Assembly: GCA_963731285.1 (NCBI GenBank)
Contig: CAVSUR010000001.1
Location: forward strand, 1,040,798-1,104,797
Direction of reading: 5' to 3'
Source: CAVSUR01 sp963731285
GTDB lineage: Bacteria > Actinomycetota > Actinomycetes > Streptosporangiales > Streptosporangiaceae
DNA: 64,000 nt
The position numbers and the translations under genes are program-made. This document shows positions 7,698-16,104 of this stretch, in pieces. Position 1 is the first letter of the stretch. Every line of letters starts with the position of its first letter. A model generated the notes under the pieces. The model saw only the letters and a list, made by a program, of their open reading frames with translations. It made no database searches and had not been told where the DNA came from.

Positions 7698-9137
7698 TCA
7701 GCCGACCGGTACCGGCGTTTCCTCGGTCATCAGCCGGTCCGCGGTACGGGCCGCGGTCTCCCGTGCCCACCGGCCGCTGGTCAGCAGCCCGAGAATCAGC
7801 ACGGCCAGCCCGCAGCCGGTGATGATCCACCAGCCGACGTGGCTGGCCGCCGGGAAGCCGGTGCGCAGCGAGCCAGCCAGCACCGTGATCACCGCGGACC
7901 CGACCACGGCCACGCCCAGGGACTGGCCCACCTGGCGGCTGGTGGACGCGACGGCCGCCGCCACGCCCGCCTGGGTAACCGGCATGCCGGACACCGCGGT
8001 GTTCGTGATCGGCGCGTTCACCAGCCCGAACCCGATGCCGAAGATGACGTAGGAGGCCAGCAGCCAGCCGGTCGGGGTGTGCGCGGTCAGCCCGGTCAGC
8101 ATGGCCGCGCCCGCGGTCATGAACAGGCCCGCCGCGAGCAGCGGCACCCGGGGGCCGCGGTAGCTGATGATCCGCCCGGACAGCGGCGCGGCCACCACGG
8201 TGACCGCGGCCAGCGGCAGCGTCAGCAGCCCAGCGTGCAGAGCTGAGTAGCCGCGGGCGTCCTGCAGGTAGAGCGTGTTCAGGAACAGGAACCCGCCCAG
8301 CGCGGCGAATGCGCTGACGGCGATGAGGGTGGCCCCGGAGAACGGGGCACTGCGGAAGAAGCGCAGATCGAGCAGCGGCTCGTCGCGGCGCGGCTCATAG
8401 CTGAGCAGCGCCACCAGCGCGGCCGCGGACGCCACGAAGCAGCCGATGATCTCCGGCGAGCTCCAGCCATGCCGCGGTCCCTCGATGATCCCGTAGACCA
8501 GCGTGCCCAGGATGATCATGACCAGGGCCTGGCCGACCGGGTCGATCCGCCGCGGCCGCGGCGCCTTGGACTCCGGCACGAACAGCGCGGTGAGCGCGAT
8601 CGCGGCCACCCCGATCGGGATGTTCACCCAGAAGATGCCACGCCAGCCCACCGCGGCGATGAGCAGCCCGCCGACCACCGGGCCGAGGGCCAGGCTGACC
8701 CCTACGGCGGCGCCCCAGACGCCGATGGCCCGGGCCCGCGCGGCCCGGTCGGTGAACGTGTTGACAATGATCGACATGGCCACCGGGTTGAGCATCGAGC
8801 CGCCGACCGCCTGCACGATGCGGAACACGACCAGCCAGCCCAGGCTGGGCGCGAGGCTGCACAGCAGCGAGCCGGCGGTGAACGTGGCCAGCCCGGCCTG
8901 GAACGTGCGGCGGCGGCCCACCCGGTCGGCGGTGGACCCAGCCAGCACCAGCAGGCTGGCCAGCACCAGTGTGTAGGCGTCCATCACCCACTGCAGCCCG
9001 GACACCGGCGCATGCAGCTCTTTCTGGATCGATGGCAGCGCCACGTTGACTATCGTGTTGTCCAGCCCGACGATGACCAGGCTCATGCAGCAGATGACCA
9101 GGATCAGGTACCGACGGCGGCGGCTTGGTTGCGGCAC
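7698..9137 (-). CDS. DHA2-type (14-TM) MFS drug exporter
   Basis: About 479 residues with fourteen predicted hydrophobic segments. The signatures LDNTIVNVALPSIQKEL in TM1, LAGSTADRVGRRRTFQ (motif A) and GVWGAAVGVSLALGPVVGG (motif C, antiporter) identify the EmrB/QacA proton-antiport family that exports drugs or lipophilic compounds. The GTG at 9137 is preferred because GAGGGAG precedes it and the family normally starts shortly before TM1. An upstream in-frame ATG at 9182 would add 15 residues and place the 9157-9170 palindrome inside the gene. It is convergent with the VOC gene. Confidence 0.85.
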   Translation of the reverse strand: MPQPSRRRRYLILVICCMSLVIVGLDNTIVNVALPSIQKELHAPVSGLQWVMDAYTLVLASLLVLAGSTADRVGRRRTFQAGLATFTAGSLLCSLAPSLGWLVVFRIVQAVGGSMLNPVAMSIIVNTFTDRAARARAIGVWGAAVGVSLALGPVVGGLLIAAVGWRGIFWVNIPIGVAAIALTALFVPESKAPRPRRIDPVGQALVMIILGTLVYGIIEGPRHGWSSPEIIGCFVASAAALVALLSYEPRRDEPLLDLRFFRSAPFSGATLIAVSAFAALGGFLFLNTLYLQDARGYSALHAGLLTLPLAAVTVVAAPLSGRIISYRGPRVPLLAAGLFMTAGAAMLTGLTAHTPTGWLLASYVIFGIGFGLVNAPITNTAVSGMPVTQAGVAAAVASTSRQVGQSLGVAVVGSAVITVLAGSLRTGFPAASHVGWWIITGCGLAVLILGLLTSGRWARETAARTADRLMTEETPVPVG

Positions 9138-9156
9138 AGCTCCCTCAAGGTCTGGA

Positions 9157-9170
9157 AAGTACCTGTACTT
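9157..9170. promoter_or_regulatory. Palindromic operator candidate upstream of the MFS exporter
   Basis: AAGTAC-CT-GTACTT is a perfect 6+6 palindrome, 20 bases upstream of the preferred exporter start. It looks like a TetR/MarR-type site, but no regulator gene adjoins it, so the binding protein is unknown. Confidence 0.45.
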
Positions 9171-9363
9171 GCGAAAATACAACTAAGCTTCTGACGGCAT
9201 GAACACCCGGCTGGCCTTGGGTATGCCGCCCACGGTTACGGTCCGCTGACAGCGCGCCCCGCGGCCGGTCCTGGACCGTACCCTTAGCAAGGGCAAGTAA
9301 AGTGCCCACGGGCAACTGGTGTGCCCGGCCGAGTCACCGCCCCCACCAATCTGGATGACCGCG

Positions 9364-11073
9364 ATGCGAATGCCAATGACCGCAGGGCGCCCCGCCATGA
9401 CCCTAGGCAATGCGGGTGCCGCCCCGGCCAGCGCTGACGCCAGTGCGGACGCCCGTGCGAATGGCAATGGAGGCGCGCTGATCCGGCGCGGCGGCTGGCG
9501 GCTCGGCGCCGTGGCGCGCCAGCACTGGCTGATCTCTGCGCTGCTGCTGGCCGGCCTGGTGCTGCGCGTGCTGGCCGCTATCGCCTACCGGCCCGCCCTG
9601 CTGTACATCGACAGCCTCAAGTACCTGTACGGCGCGTGGCCGGGCAACGACCCGCTCGGCTACAACGTGGTGCTCAAGGGCCTGCTGCTGGTCGGCAACC
9701 TGGCCATGGTGGTGGCCGTGCAGCACCTGCTCGGCCTGGCCATGGGGCTGACCCTGTACCTGCTGCTGAGCCGCCGCGGCGTGCCGCGCTGGCTGGCCGC
9801 GCTGGCCGCCGCGCCGGTACTGCTGGACGGCTACCAGCTGCAGATCGAGCAGACCATCATGCCCGACGTGTGGTTCGAGGCCTGCATCGTCGCCGGGCTG
9901 GCCCTGCTGCTCTGGCGGCCCCGGCCCGGGCCACGGCTGATCGTGGCGGGCGGGCTGGTGCTCGGCCTGAGCGCGCCGTTCGCCCAGGTGGGCCAGATCC
10001 TCATCCTGCCCGCGCTGCTGTTCGTGCTGATCGTGGTCACCGGCTGGCGGCGCAAGCTGATCCTTGGTGCGGCGCTGTGCGTCGCGTTCGCCATCCCGAT
10101 TGCCGGCTTCTCCATGCGCGAGTACATCGTCAACGGGCATTTCTCGCTGGCGCCGGCCGCGGGCAACACCATCTACGGCCGGCTGGCCGAGAGCGCCGAC
10201 TGCGCGACGCTGAAACTGCCCAGCTATGAGCGGGCGCTCTGCCCGTCCCGGGCGCTGGCCATCCGGCTCGGCCCGGATGGGCTGGTGCACAACGGCGCGT
10301 CCCCGGACAAGACGTATGTCGCGCCGCCCGGCCGGACGCATGCCCAGATGACCGACAATTTCGAGCACCAGGTCCTGGTCCAGCAGCCGCTCCGGGTAGT
10401 GGCCGGCATCCTGGGCGACTCGGTGAAGCTGTTCGCGCTGGGCCGGTACACCAGCACCGGGGACACGCCGATCTCCCGCTGGCAGTTCCAGACCAGCTAC
10501 CCGACCTATGGCGAGAGCATCTTCCTCAGCCAGGGCGGCACCATCAAGGTCGGGCTGCACTACGCGGCCAGCGGCGGCCCCACCGTGGTGCAGACGCTCA
10601 CCCCGTCCTGGGGTGGGCCGGCCCAGGTGAGCCATCCGCTGGCCACGTTCCTGCGCGGCTACCAGCTGGATGGCGGCTATACCCCGGGACCGCTGCTGGC
10701 CCTGGCCACCGTGTTCGGCCTGCTCGGCAGCCTGTTCGTGCTGCGCCGCCGCCGGTCGCAGCCTGATCAGCAGCGCCAGCTCGCGCTGGCCTGCCTGCTG
10801 GTGTTCAGCACGGCGGTGGCGGTGCTGCTCGCCTCGGATGCGTTCGAGTTCTCCTGGCGCTACCAGCTGCCCGCGCTGGTCACCCTGCCGCCCGCGGGTG
10901 CGCTGGGCATCGCCGTGGTCATCGGGGCGCTGCGCCGGAAGCGCCCGGCGGTGGCCGGCCCGCATGCTCCCGCCGCGGACCGCGCCGCGGACAGCGGCGC
11001 CGGACGGAACGGGGCCCCGGCCAATGCGGCACCGGCCCGGCAGCCGGACGAGGACCCGCAGATCCGGCACTGA
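9364..11073 (+). CDS. Polytopic membrane protein, glycosyltransferase (GT-C)-like
   Basis: About 569 residues: a polar, alanine-rich N-terminus of some 50 residues, then around ten membrane helices beginning LISALLLAGLVLRVLAAI. YIDSLKYLYGAWPGNDPLGY after the first helix resembles the acidic first extracytoplasmic loop of GT-C glycosyltransferases of the ArnT/PMT kind. A large soluble stretch (roughly residues 260-420) follows before the last helices. Such proteins move sugars from lipid carriers onto cell-wall or exported acceptors. The family call is from topology only. ATG 9364 is used; ATG 9397 would also fit. It is followed by the first of two non-coding elements. Confidence 0.6.
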   Translation: MRMPMTAGRPAMTLGNAGAAPASADASADARANGNGGALIRRGGWRLGAVARQHWLISALLLAGLVLRVLAAIAYRPALLYIDSLKYLYGAWPGNDPLGYNVVLKGLLLVGNLAMVVAVQHLLGLAMGLTLYLLLSRRGVPRWLAALAAAPVLLDGYQLQIEQTIMPDVWFEACIVAGLALLLWRPRPGPRLIVAGGLVLGLSAPFAQVGQILILPALLFVLIVVTGWRRKLILGAALCVAFAIPIAGFSMREYIVNGHFSLAPAAGNTIYGRLAESADCATLKLPSYERALCPSRALAIRLGPDGLVHNGASPDKTYVAPPGRTHAQMTDNFEHQVLVQQPLRVVAGILGDSVKLFALGRYTSTGDTPISRWQFQTSYPTYGESIFLSQGGTIKVGLHYAASGGPTVVQTLTPSWGGPAQVSHPLATFLRGYQLDGGYTPGPLLALATVFGLLGSLFVLRRRRSQPDQQRQLALACLLVFSTAVAVLLASDAFEFSWRYQLPALVTLPPAGALGIAVVIGALRRKRPAVAGPHAPAADRAADSGAGRNGAPANAAPARQPDEDPQIRH

Positions 11074-11106
11074 GACCAGCCCCGGGCCTGGCCGGGTGCA
11101 GCCCGG

Positions 11107-11480
11107 CCTGTGGACCAGGCTGTGGACGTCGCGGTGGATATTCACCCAGCACCGGGGATAACCATCCCTGCGCTGTGGAGAAGGTGTGGACAGCGCGAAT
11201 TTCCTTAAAATACTTGGCTGCCCCTCTTGCGTACCCTGGTGGCCTAGGAGTAGAAATTTCCTCACCACCAAATGTGGGGGTCAGCGGGAAATCCGCTTCC
11301 TGGACAGGCCGGGCAACCGGGCTTTCTGCGGAATGCGGCGAGGCCGGGAAACCGGTTCTCCGAGTTGATTTCTTATTCAGGTGGGAACGGCCTTTGCGGC
11401 CAATGGAAGCCGAGCAATCGGCGGCCGTGACGCGCTGGCCATCGTGGGGCCCCTCCAACTCATACTTGGAGGGGCCTCAC
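11107..11480 (+). repeat. Non-coding element E1 (paired with E2): TGTGGA array plus hairpin
   Basis: No convincing gene lies between 11074 and 11497. This stretch is homologous to 11772-12189. Both start with a phased array: TGTGGA at 11109, 11121, GGTGGA at 11133, GGGGATAAC at 11154, TGTGGA at 11174 and 11185. The spacings (12, 12, 21, 20, 11) are identical in the two copies. Further shared blocks are CCTCTTG (11223), GGAGTAGAAATT (11247), CCGGGCAACCGG and GCCGAGCAATC. The end is a hairpin GGCCCCTCCAA/TTGGAGGGGCC with loop CTCATAC (11448-11476). The boxes resemble the DnaA box in reverse (TGTGGAC/TAA). It could be a protein-binding array, a structured RNA, or both. Confidence 0.6.
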
Positions 11481-11497
11481 TCCTATGCGCCCAGTCC

Positions 11498-11710
11498 TTA
11501 CCGGCGCTCCCCACCGTCCTCCGACCAGGTGCCGCCGTGCTTCTCGGCGTACCGGCGCTGCTGGCGCGGCGAGTCGGCGTACTGGTCGTACATGTTCTCC
11601 GCGGTTCGCTTGGTGCGGCGGTTCAGCCACCGCGTCCGCCAGCCGACCATCTGGAGGAACGCGTAACCGGCGAAGATGAACAGCGCCACGATCCCGATGT
11701 CCAGCCACAT
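11498..11710 (-). CDS. Small single-pass membrane protein between the two repeats
   Basis: A 70-residue protein: one N-terminal hydrophobic helix (WLDIGIVALFIFAGYAFLQM) and then a strongly charged cytoplasmic tail (WRTRWLNRRTKRTAENMYDQ, later RQQRRYAEKHGG). The amino-acid pattern is convincing for a real small protein, but I recognise no family. It starts 61 bases from the TGTGGA array of element E2 and ends just past the E1 hairpin, which could act as its terminator. Confidence 0.6.
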   Translation of the reverse strand: MWLDIGIVALFIFAGYAFLQMVGWRTRWLNRRTKRTAENMYDQYADSPRQQRRYAEKHGGTWSEDGGERR

Positions 11711-11771
11711 ATCTGATCACCTCATCCTGGGCGGGACTCACTGTCCTCCTACCCAGCACAGATCCGGCCAA

Positions 11772-12189
11772 CCTGTGGATCAGATTGTGGACACTCCGGT
11801 GGACAGCCACCACTCCCGGGGGATAACACCCACGATCTTGTGGATTTCGTGTGGACAGCAAAAGAATCTTGAAATTTATGGCCGCAACCTCTTGTGCACC
11901 GCGGGCCGGCGGAGTAGAAATTCACTCACCGCAAAGCGGAGGTCTTCTCAGGGGGAAACTCCAGAGCAGGCAGGGGGAAACCCCGGGGACTGTGTGAAAG
12001 GCCGGGCAACCGGAATTTCTAACGGTGCCAGAAGCAAAAGCGGTGAGCCGTTTAGCAATAAGGTAGCCGAGCAATCAGCAGGCCAGAGCGAAGCGGCAGG
12101 CCGTAGCGCCAGGCAGCCGAGCAATCGGTGGCCGATGCAAAGCGGCCAGGTGAGGCCCCTCCAACTCATACTTGGAGGGGCCTCATCCT
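11772..12189 (+). repeat. Non-coding element E2 (paired with E1): TGTGGA array plus terminator
   Basis: Second copy of the element at 11107-11480. TGTGGA boxes lie at 11774 and 11786, GGTGGA at 11798, GGGGATAAC at 11819, TGTGGA at 11839 and 11850, with the same phasing as in E1 although the bases between boxes differ. CCTCTTG (11888) and GGAGTAGAAATT (11911) follow at nearly the same offset. The middle is longer and more purine-rich than in E1, with GGGGGAAAC repeats. It ends in a perfect 14-bp terminator hairpin. No gene is seen from 11711 to 12230. Confidence 0.6.
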
Positions 12190-12192
12190 TTT
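12151..12192 (+). terminator. Terminator at the end of E2
   Basis: TGAGGCCCCTCCAA and TTGGAGGGGCCTCA (12151-12164, 12172-12185) form a perfect 14-bp stem with loop CTCATAC, followed on the plus strand by TCCTTTT. This is the orientation expected for a transcript reading through E2 on the plus strand. It also lies 39 bases beyond the 3' end of the minus-strand ABC permease. Confidence 0.7.
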
Positions 12193-12230
12193 CGGGTCAT
12201 TGCCCGCCCGCTCACGCGGGCGCCGGCCGA

Positions 12231-13871
12231 TCAGGTCAGGTCGCGGCGGCGGAACGCGGCCAGCCCGGCCACGGTCAGCCCGGCCGCCACCACCGTCAGC
12301 CAGATCAGCGGCGTGGCGGTGAACGTCCCGCCAGGCAGCGCGGGCACGTGGGCGAACGGCGTCAGGTCCAGCACCCACTGCGACAGCCCCAGCGAGCGCC
12401 CGAGCAGGTCAACCAGCGCGACCACGGCCAGCACCGTCCAGGCGGCCGCCACCGTCACCCGGGGCGCCAGGCCGGCCAGGGCCACGGCCAGCCCGGCCAG
12501 CACCCAGGCCGCCGGCACCTGGGCCAGCGCCGCGCCGAACTGGCGTCCCACCTCGGGACCGATCGCGCCGGTGCGCGCGCCGTAACCCAGCCCGCTGCAC
12601 AGCCCGGCCACCGCCATCAGCAGCGCGATGCCGCCCATGGCCCAGACCACCTCGGCCGCCGCCCAGCGGATCCGGCTGACCGGGCCGGCCAGCATGGCCT
12701 CGGCCCGGCCCTCGGCCTCGTCCGCGTGCAGCCGCAGTACGGTGGCCACGCCGAACGCCGCGGCCATGACGCTGAGCAGTGCGAACTCGATGGCCAGGTA
12801 CGCGTCCACCAGCCCGGTGTGCCCGCCTGCCCGGAGAATGTCGGTCCGGGCCTGCGGGCTGCTGTTCAGCGTGGCCCCAATGCCCTTGGCCGCGGCGCCC
12901 AGCACCACGGCGGATAGCCCGAAAGCCAGCACCCAGCCCGCCAGACTGCCGCGCTGCAGCCGCCAGGCCAGCGTGAGCGGGCTGCGCAGCCAGCCCGCGG
13001 CGTCGGCCCGCCCGGGCCGGGCCGGGACCAGCCCGGCGCCCAGGTCCCGGCGGCCGGCCAGCACCGCCGCGGCCGCGGCCAGCGCCACGGTGACCGCGGC
13101 ACACACCAGCAGCAGCCACCAGCGCGGCCCGTCGTACGGCTGGACCCGCTCGATCCAGCCCAGCGGGGACACCCAGCTCAGCCAGGACAACGCGGGTGCC
13201 GGGTCGCCGACCGCGCGGAGCAGGTAGGCCAGCCCGAGCACGCTGATGGCCATCCCGCGGGCGGTCCGGGCGCTCTCGGTGAGCTGGGCGGTCACCGCGG
13301 CCACACCGGCGAACATGCAGCCGGCCAGCGCGGTCGCCGCGCCGAGAGCCAGCGAGCCGGCCGCGGGCAGCCGGAACGCGATCTGCACGACCGCCAGCAG
13401 CAGGCCGACCACCAGGCACGCGCCGATCGTCACGGCCAGCGCGGCAGCCAGCGCGGCGAACCGGCCGACCACGGTGGCGCCGACCAGTTCCAGCCGCCCG
13501 GCCTCCTCGTCCGCCCGGGTGTGCCGGATCACCGCGAAGATGCCCAGCAGCCCGGCGCCCACCGCGACGAACAGCCCGGCCTTCCAGACGATCAGTGCGC
13601 CCAGCGAGTCGCCGTAGACCAGGCCGCTCAGCGCCAGGAACGACGGGTTGGCCTGGATGCTGTGCGCCAGCGAGGCCCGCTCGCCGGCTGCGGTGAACAG
13701 GTGGTGGTAGCTGTAGGTGGTGCTGGCCAGGCTGCCGACCAGCGCGTACACCCAGATGACCAGGAAGATCCGGTCCCGGCGCAGCGCCAGCTTGGCCAGC
13801 GTCCCAGTACCGGCCAGCACCCGCGAGCCACCCCGGGCCGCCCGCGGCCCACCGAGCGCGACGGCACTCAT
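12231..13871 (-). CDS. ABC-2 type exporter permease (polyketide antibiotic exporter-like)
   Basis: A 546-residue membrane protein with about twelve hydrophobic helices in two similar halves (KLALRRDRIFLVIWVYALVG at the start, AWRLQRGSLAGWVLAFGLSA midway). RHTRADEEAGRLELVGATVV and RLHADEAEGRAEAMLAGPVS are the matching conserved loops of the two halves, characteristic of the actinobacterial 'exporter of polyketide antibiotics' permeases. Its ATG overlaps the stop of the ATPase gene by four bases, so the two are one transcriptional unit. The exported compound is unknown. Confidence 0.85.
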   Translation of the reverse strand: MSAVALGGPRAARGGSRVLAGTGTLAKLALRRDRIFLVIWVYALVGSLASTTYSYHHLFTAAGERASLAHSIQANPSFLALSGLVYGDSLGALIVWKAGLFVAVGAGLLGIFAVIRHTRADEEAGRLELVGATVVGRFAALAAALAVTIGACLVVGLLLAVVQIAFRLPAAGSLALGAATALAGCMFAGVAAVTAQLTESARTARGMAISVLGLAYLLRAVGDPAPALSWLSWVSPLGWIERVQPYDGPRWWLLLVCAAVTVALAAAAAVLAGRRDLGAGLVPARPGRADAAGWLRSPLTLAWRLQRGSLAGWVLAFGLSAVVLGAAAKGIGATLNSSPQARTDILRAGGHTGLVDAYLAIEFALLSVMAAAFGVATVLRLHADEAEGRAEAMLAGPVSRIRWAAAEVVWAMGGIALLMAVAGLCSGLGYGARTGAIGPEVGRQFGAALAQVPAAWVLAGLAVALAGLAPRVTVAAAWTVLAVVALVDLLGRSLGLSQWVLDLTPFAHVPALPGGTFTATPLIWLTVVAAGLTVAGLAAFRRRDLT

Positions 13872-14758
13872 GACGCACCGTCCGTGTAGTGCCGCAGGAA
13901 CAGTTCCTCCAGCGTGGGTGGCTGGCTGACCAGGCTGCGCACGCCCGCGTCGGTCAGCCGCTTGAGCAGCTCGTCCAGCGCGCTGTTGTCGGCCTGGCAG
14001 CTCACCCGGGTGCCCTCGATGTCCAGGTCGTGCAGGCCGGGCAGCTGGTCAAGCCCGGCCGGCGGCCGGGCCAGCTCGGCGCGCACCGAGGTGCGGGACA
14101 GGTGCCGCAGGTCGGCCAGTGCCCCGGAATCCACCGTGCGGCCCGCCCGGATGATCGTCACCCGGTCGCAGAGCGCCTCCACCTCGGACAGGATGTGGCT
14201 GGACAGCAGCACGGTCCGGCCGTCCCGGCGCTCCTCTTCCACGCACTCCCGGAAGGCCGCCTCCATCAGCGGGTCAAGCCCGGACGTCGGCTCGTCCAGG
14301 ATGAGCAGCTCGGACCCGGCGGACAGCGCGGCGATCAGCGCCACCTTCTGCCGGTTGCCCTTGGAGTAGGCCCGGCTCTTCTTGGCCGGGTCCAGCTCGA
14401 ACCTCTCCAGCAGCACGGCCTTGCGCTTCTCGTCCGCCCCGCCGCGCAGCCTGGCCAGCAGGTCGATCACCTCGCCGCCGGACAGGTTCGGCCACAGCGT
14501 GACGTCGCCCGGCACGTAGGCCAGCCGCCGGTGCAGGCTGACCGCCTCGTGCCAGGGATCGGCGCCGAGCAGCCGGGCGGTCCCGGCGTCGGCCCGGATC
14601 AGGCCGAGCAGCACCCGGATCGTCGTGGTCTTGCCCGCTCCGTTGGGCCCCAGGAAGCCGTGCACCTCGCCCGGCGCCACGTCCAGCTCCAGCCCATCCA
14701 GCGCCTGCGTCCGGCCGAACGCCTTGCGCAGGCCGGTCACCTCGATCACCGCGCTCAT
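13868..14758 (-). CDS. ABC exporter ATP-binding protein
   Basis: A 296-residue ATPase with Walker A GPNGAGKTT (residues 37-45), Walker B LLILDEPTSGLDP and the switch histidine in LLSSHILSE. The signature motif reads YSKGNRQK instead of LSGGQ, as is common in DrrA-like drug-export ATPases. The C-terminal 80 residues are the usual extension ending LEELFLRHY. ATG 14758 is chosen over 14776 because it matches the family start. It is divergent from a MarR-type regulator; two palindromes and a long inverted repeat fill the shared promoter region. Confidence 0.9.
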   Translation of the reverse strand: MSAVIEVTGLRKAFGRTQALDGLELDVAPGEVHGFLGPNGAGKTTTIRVLLGLIRADAGTARLLGADPWHEAVSLHRRLAYVPGDVTLWPNLSGGEVIDLLARLRGGADEKRKAVLLERFELDPAKKSRAYSKGNRQKVALIAALSAGSELLILDEPTSGLDPLMEAAFRECVEEERRDGRTVLLSSHILSEVEALCDRVTIIRAGRTVDSGALADLRHLSRTSVRAELARPPAGLDQLPGLHDLDIEGTRVSCQADNSALDELLKRLTDAGVRSLVSQPPTLEELFLRHYTDGAS

Positions 14759-14775
14759 GGCTCCGCACTCTAACA

Positions 14776-14789
14776 AAATTCATGAATTT
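14776..14789. promoter_or_regulatory. Palindromic operator candidate of the ABC exporter
   Basis: AAATTCATGAATTT is a perfect 14-bp palindrome 18 bases upstream of the ATPase start, in an AT-rich island unusual for this genome. A second short palindrome, CTAGT-AA-ACTAG, lies at 14805-14816. Both sit where a repressor would block the exporter promoter; the divergent MarR-type gene at 14934 is the obvious candidate. Confidence 0.55.
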
Positions 14790-14839
14790 GTGAAAATAAT
14801 GAATCTAGTAAACTAGGTCACCAGCTGACCAGGGCACGG

Positions 14840-14893
14840 TTCGTGATCATGACTTCAGTGCTGTTCTAGTGACACCAATGTCATGATCACGAA
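14840..14893. promoter_or_regulatory. 14-bp inverted repeat between the ABC exporter and MarR gene
   Basis: TTCGTGATCATGAC (14840-14853) and GTCATGATCACGAA (14880-14893) are perfect inverted copies separated by 26 bases. The right arm ends 41 bases before the regulator start. It could be a double operator, two dyads bound by a dimer each, or a hairpin in the 5' leader of the regulator mRNA. Confidence 0.55.
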
Positions 14894-14933
14894 GCGAAAC
14901 CACCCGACATGCCGGGGAATGAGGTGACGGGTA

Positions 14934-15422
14934 GTGGCGCAGGCGGCGAAGCCACGGGACGAGCAGGCGGTGCGGCAGTTCGTCGAGCGATTTGCCGCGG
15001 TGCTCTCCCAGGCGGGCATCCCGCTGATGCCGTCCCGGGTGTTCGTCGCCTTGCTCACCGCCGACGCGCCCCGGCTCACCGCCGATGACATCGCCGGGAT
15101 ACTCCAGGTCAGCCCGGCCGCGGTGTCCGGCGCGGTGCGCTATCTGCTGCCGCTCGGGCTGGTCACCCGGGAGACCGAGCCGGGTTCCCGTCGCTACTGG
15201 TACCGGATGCCCGCCGATGTGTGGCACGAGGTGGTCCGGCTCCGTGACCAGATGATGATGCGCTGGTCGCAGACGCTGCGGGATGGCCTGGACCTGCTTG
15301 GCGCGGACGGCCCGGCGGGCCAGCGGATGAGCGAGTCGATCATGTATTTCGACTTCGTCCAGAAGGAACTGCCCATGGTGCTCAGCCGCTGGGAGGAGTA
15401 CCGCGACTCGCACCGCGACTGA
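14934..15422 (+). CDS. MarR/GbsR-type transcriptional regulator
   Basis: A 162-residue winged-helix protein from GTG 14934, with GAGGTGACGG upstream. LTADDIAGILQVSPAAVSGAVRYL (residues 49-72) is the helix-turn-helix and VTRETEPGSRRYWYRM is the wing. The rest is helical and should dimerise, as in GbsR/MarR relatives. It is divergent from the ABC exporter and probably controls it and itself through the dyads in between. The ligand is unknown. Confidence 0.85.
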   Translation: MAQAAKPRDEQAVRQFVERFAAVLSQAGIPLMPSRVFVALLTADAPRLTADDIAGILQVSPAAVSGAVRYLLPLGLVTRETEPGSRRYWYRMPADVWHEVVRLRDQMMMRWSQTLRDGLDLLGADGPAGQRMSESIMYFDFVQKELPMVLSRWEEYRDSHRD

Positions 15423-15485
15423 CCTAGCGGCCACCGAGCGGCCACCCGGGTCCACGCGCCCGATCATCTTCGCTAGCCTGGCCGT

Positions 15486-16046
15486 ATGGCCGAGAACGAG
15501 ACCGATGACCGCTCCGCCGACCCGGGCAGCGAGTACGAGTACGGCGGCGGCACCGGCGACTTTGAGCGTGGCGAGTACAACCCGGGCGAAGGCGGCCTGG
15601 AAGACACGGACTTCGAAGACGACGGCGTGCTGGACTCCTCCGACACCCTGGAAGACCCCGAAGATCCCTACGAAGACCCACTGGACACGGGCATCCTGCC
15701 CGCGGACAAGTGGTCGGCCGGGGAACGCTTCGGCGACACGCTGGAGGAGGAACGCGAAGGCGAGTCGCTGGACCAGTTGCTCGCCGAAGAGGAACCCGAC
15801 GTAGACCCCTATAAAGAGCCGCCGGCCGACGGCGATCTGCCCCGTGAGGGACCGGAGCCGTTCGACGAGCCGCAGCCGCGGGCTGGCCGCCTGGTCCAGG
15901 AGGACGAGGGCCTGCACCCGGACCGGGAGCCGGACCTGGTGGCCGAGGACGTCGGCATCGACGGGGGCGCCGCTTCAGCCGAGGAAGCCGCAGTGCACCT
16001 GACCGACGAGGACGAGGACGACATCGCCGGCGGCCCAGAAGGCTAA
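15486..16046 (+). CDS. DUF5709-family acidic protein
   Basis: A 186-residue, extremely acidic and probably disordered protein. The block VLDSSDTLEDPEDPYEDPLD followed by GILPADKWSAGERFGDTLEE is the conserved DUF5709 region found across actinomycetes. No catalytic residues or membrane segments are visible and the function is unknown. It lies upstream of the NhaA fusion with a 58-base gap. Confidence 0.8.
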   Translation: MAENETDDRSADPGSEYEYGGGTGDFERGEYNPGEGGLEDTDFEDDGVLDSSDTLEDPEDPYEDPLDTGILPADKWSAGERFGDTLEEEREGESLDQLLAEEEPDVDPYKEPPADGDLPREGPEPFDEPQPRAGRLVQEDEGLHPDREPDLVAEDVGIDGGAASAEEAAVHLTDEDEDDIAGGPEG

Positions 16047-16104
16047 CGCGGGCTAGCGCCCGCCGGGCGCGCGACCGCGCAGAACTGAAGACGGAGGACC
16101 CGAG

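Noticed and set aside
11107..12189. Insertion sequence or composite transposon made of E1 and E2
   Set aside because: The elements are direct, not inverted, carry no transposase and show no target-site duplication; the only gene between them is a 70-residue membrane protein.
11107..12189. Chromosomal replication origin
   Set aside because: DnaA-like boxes are present but dnaA, dnaN and other origin genes are absent, so an origin call is not justified.
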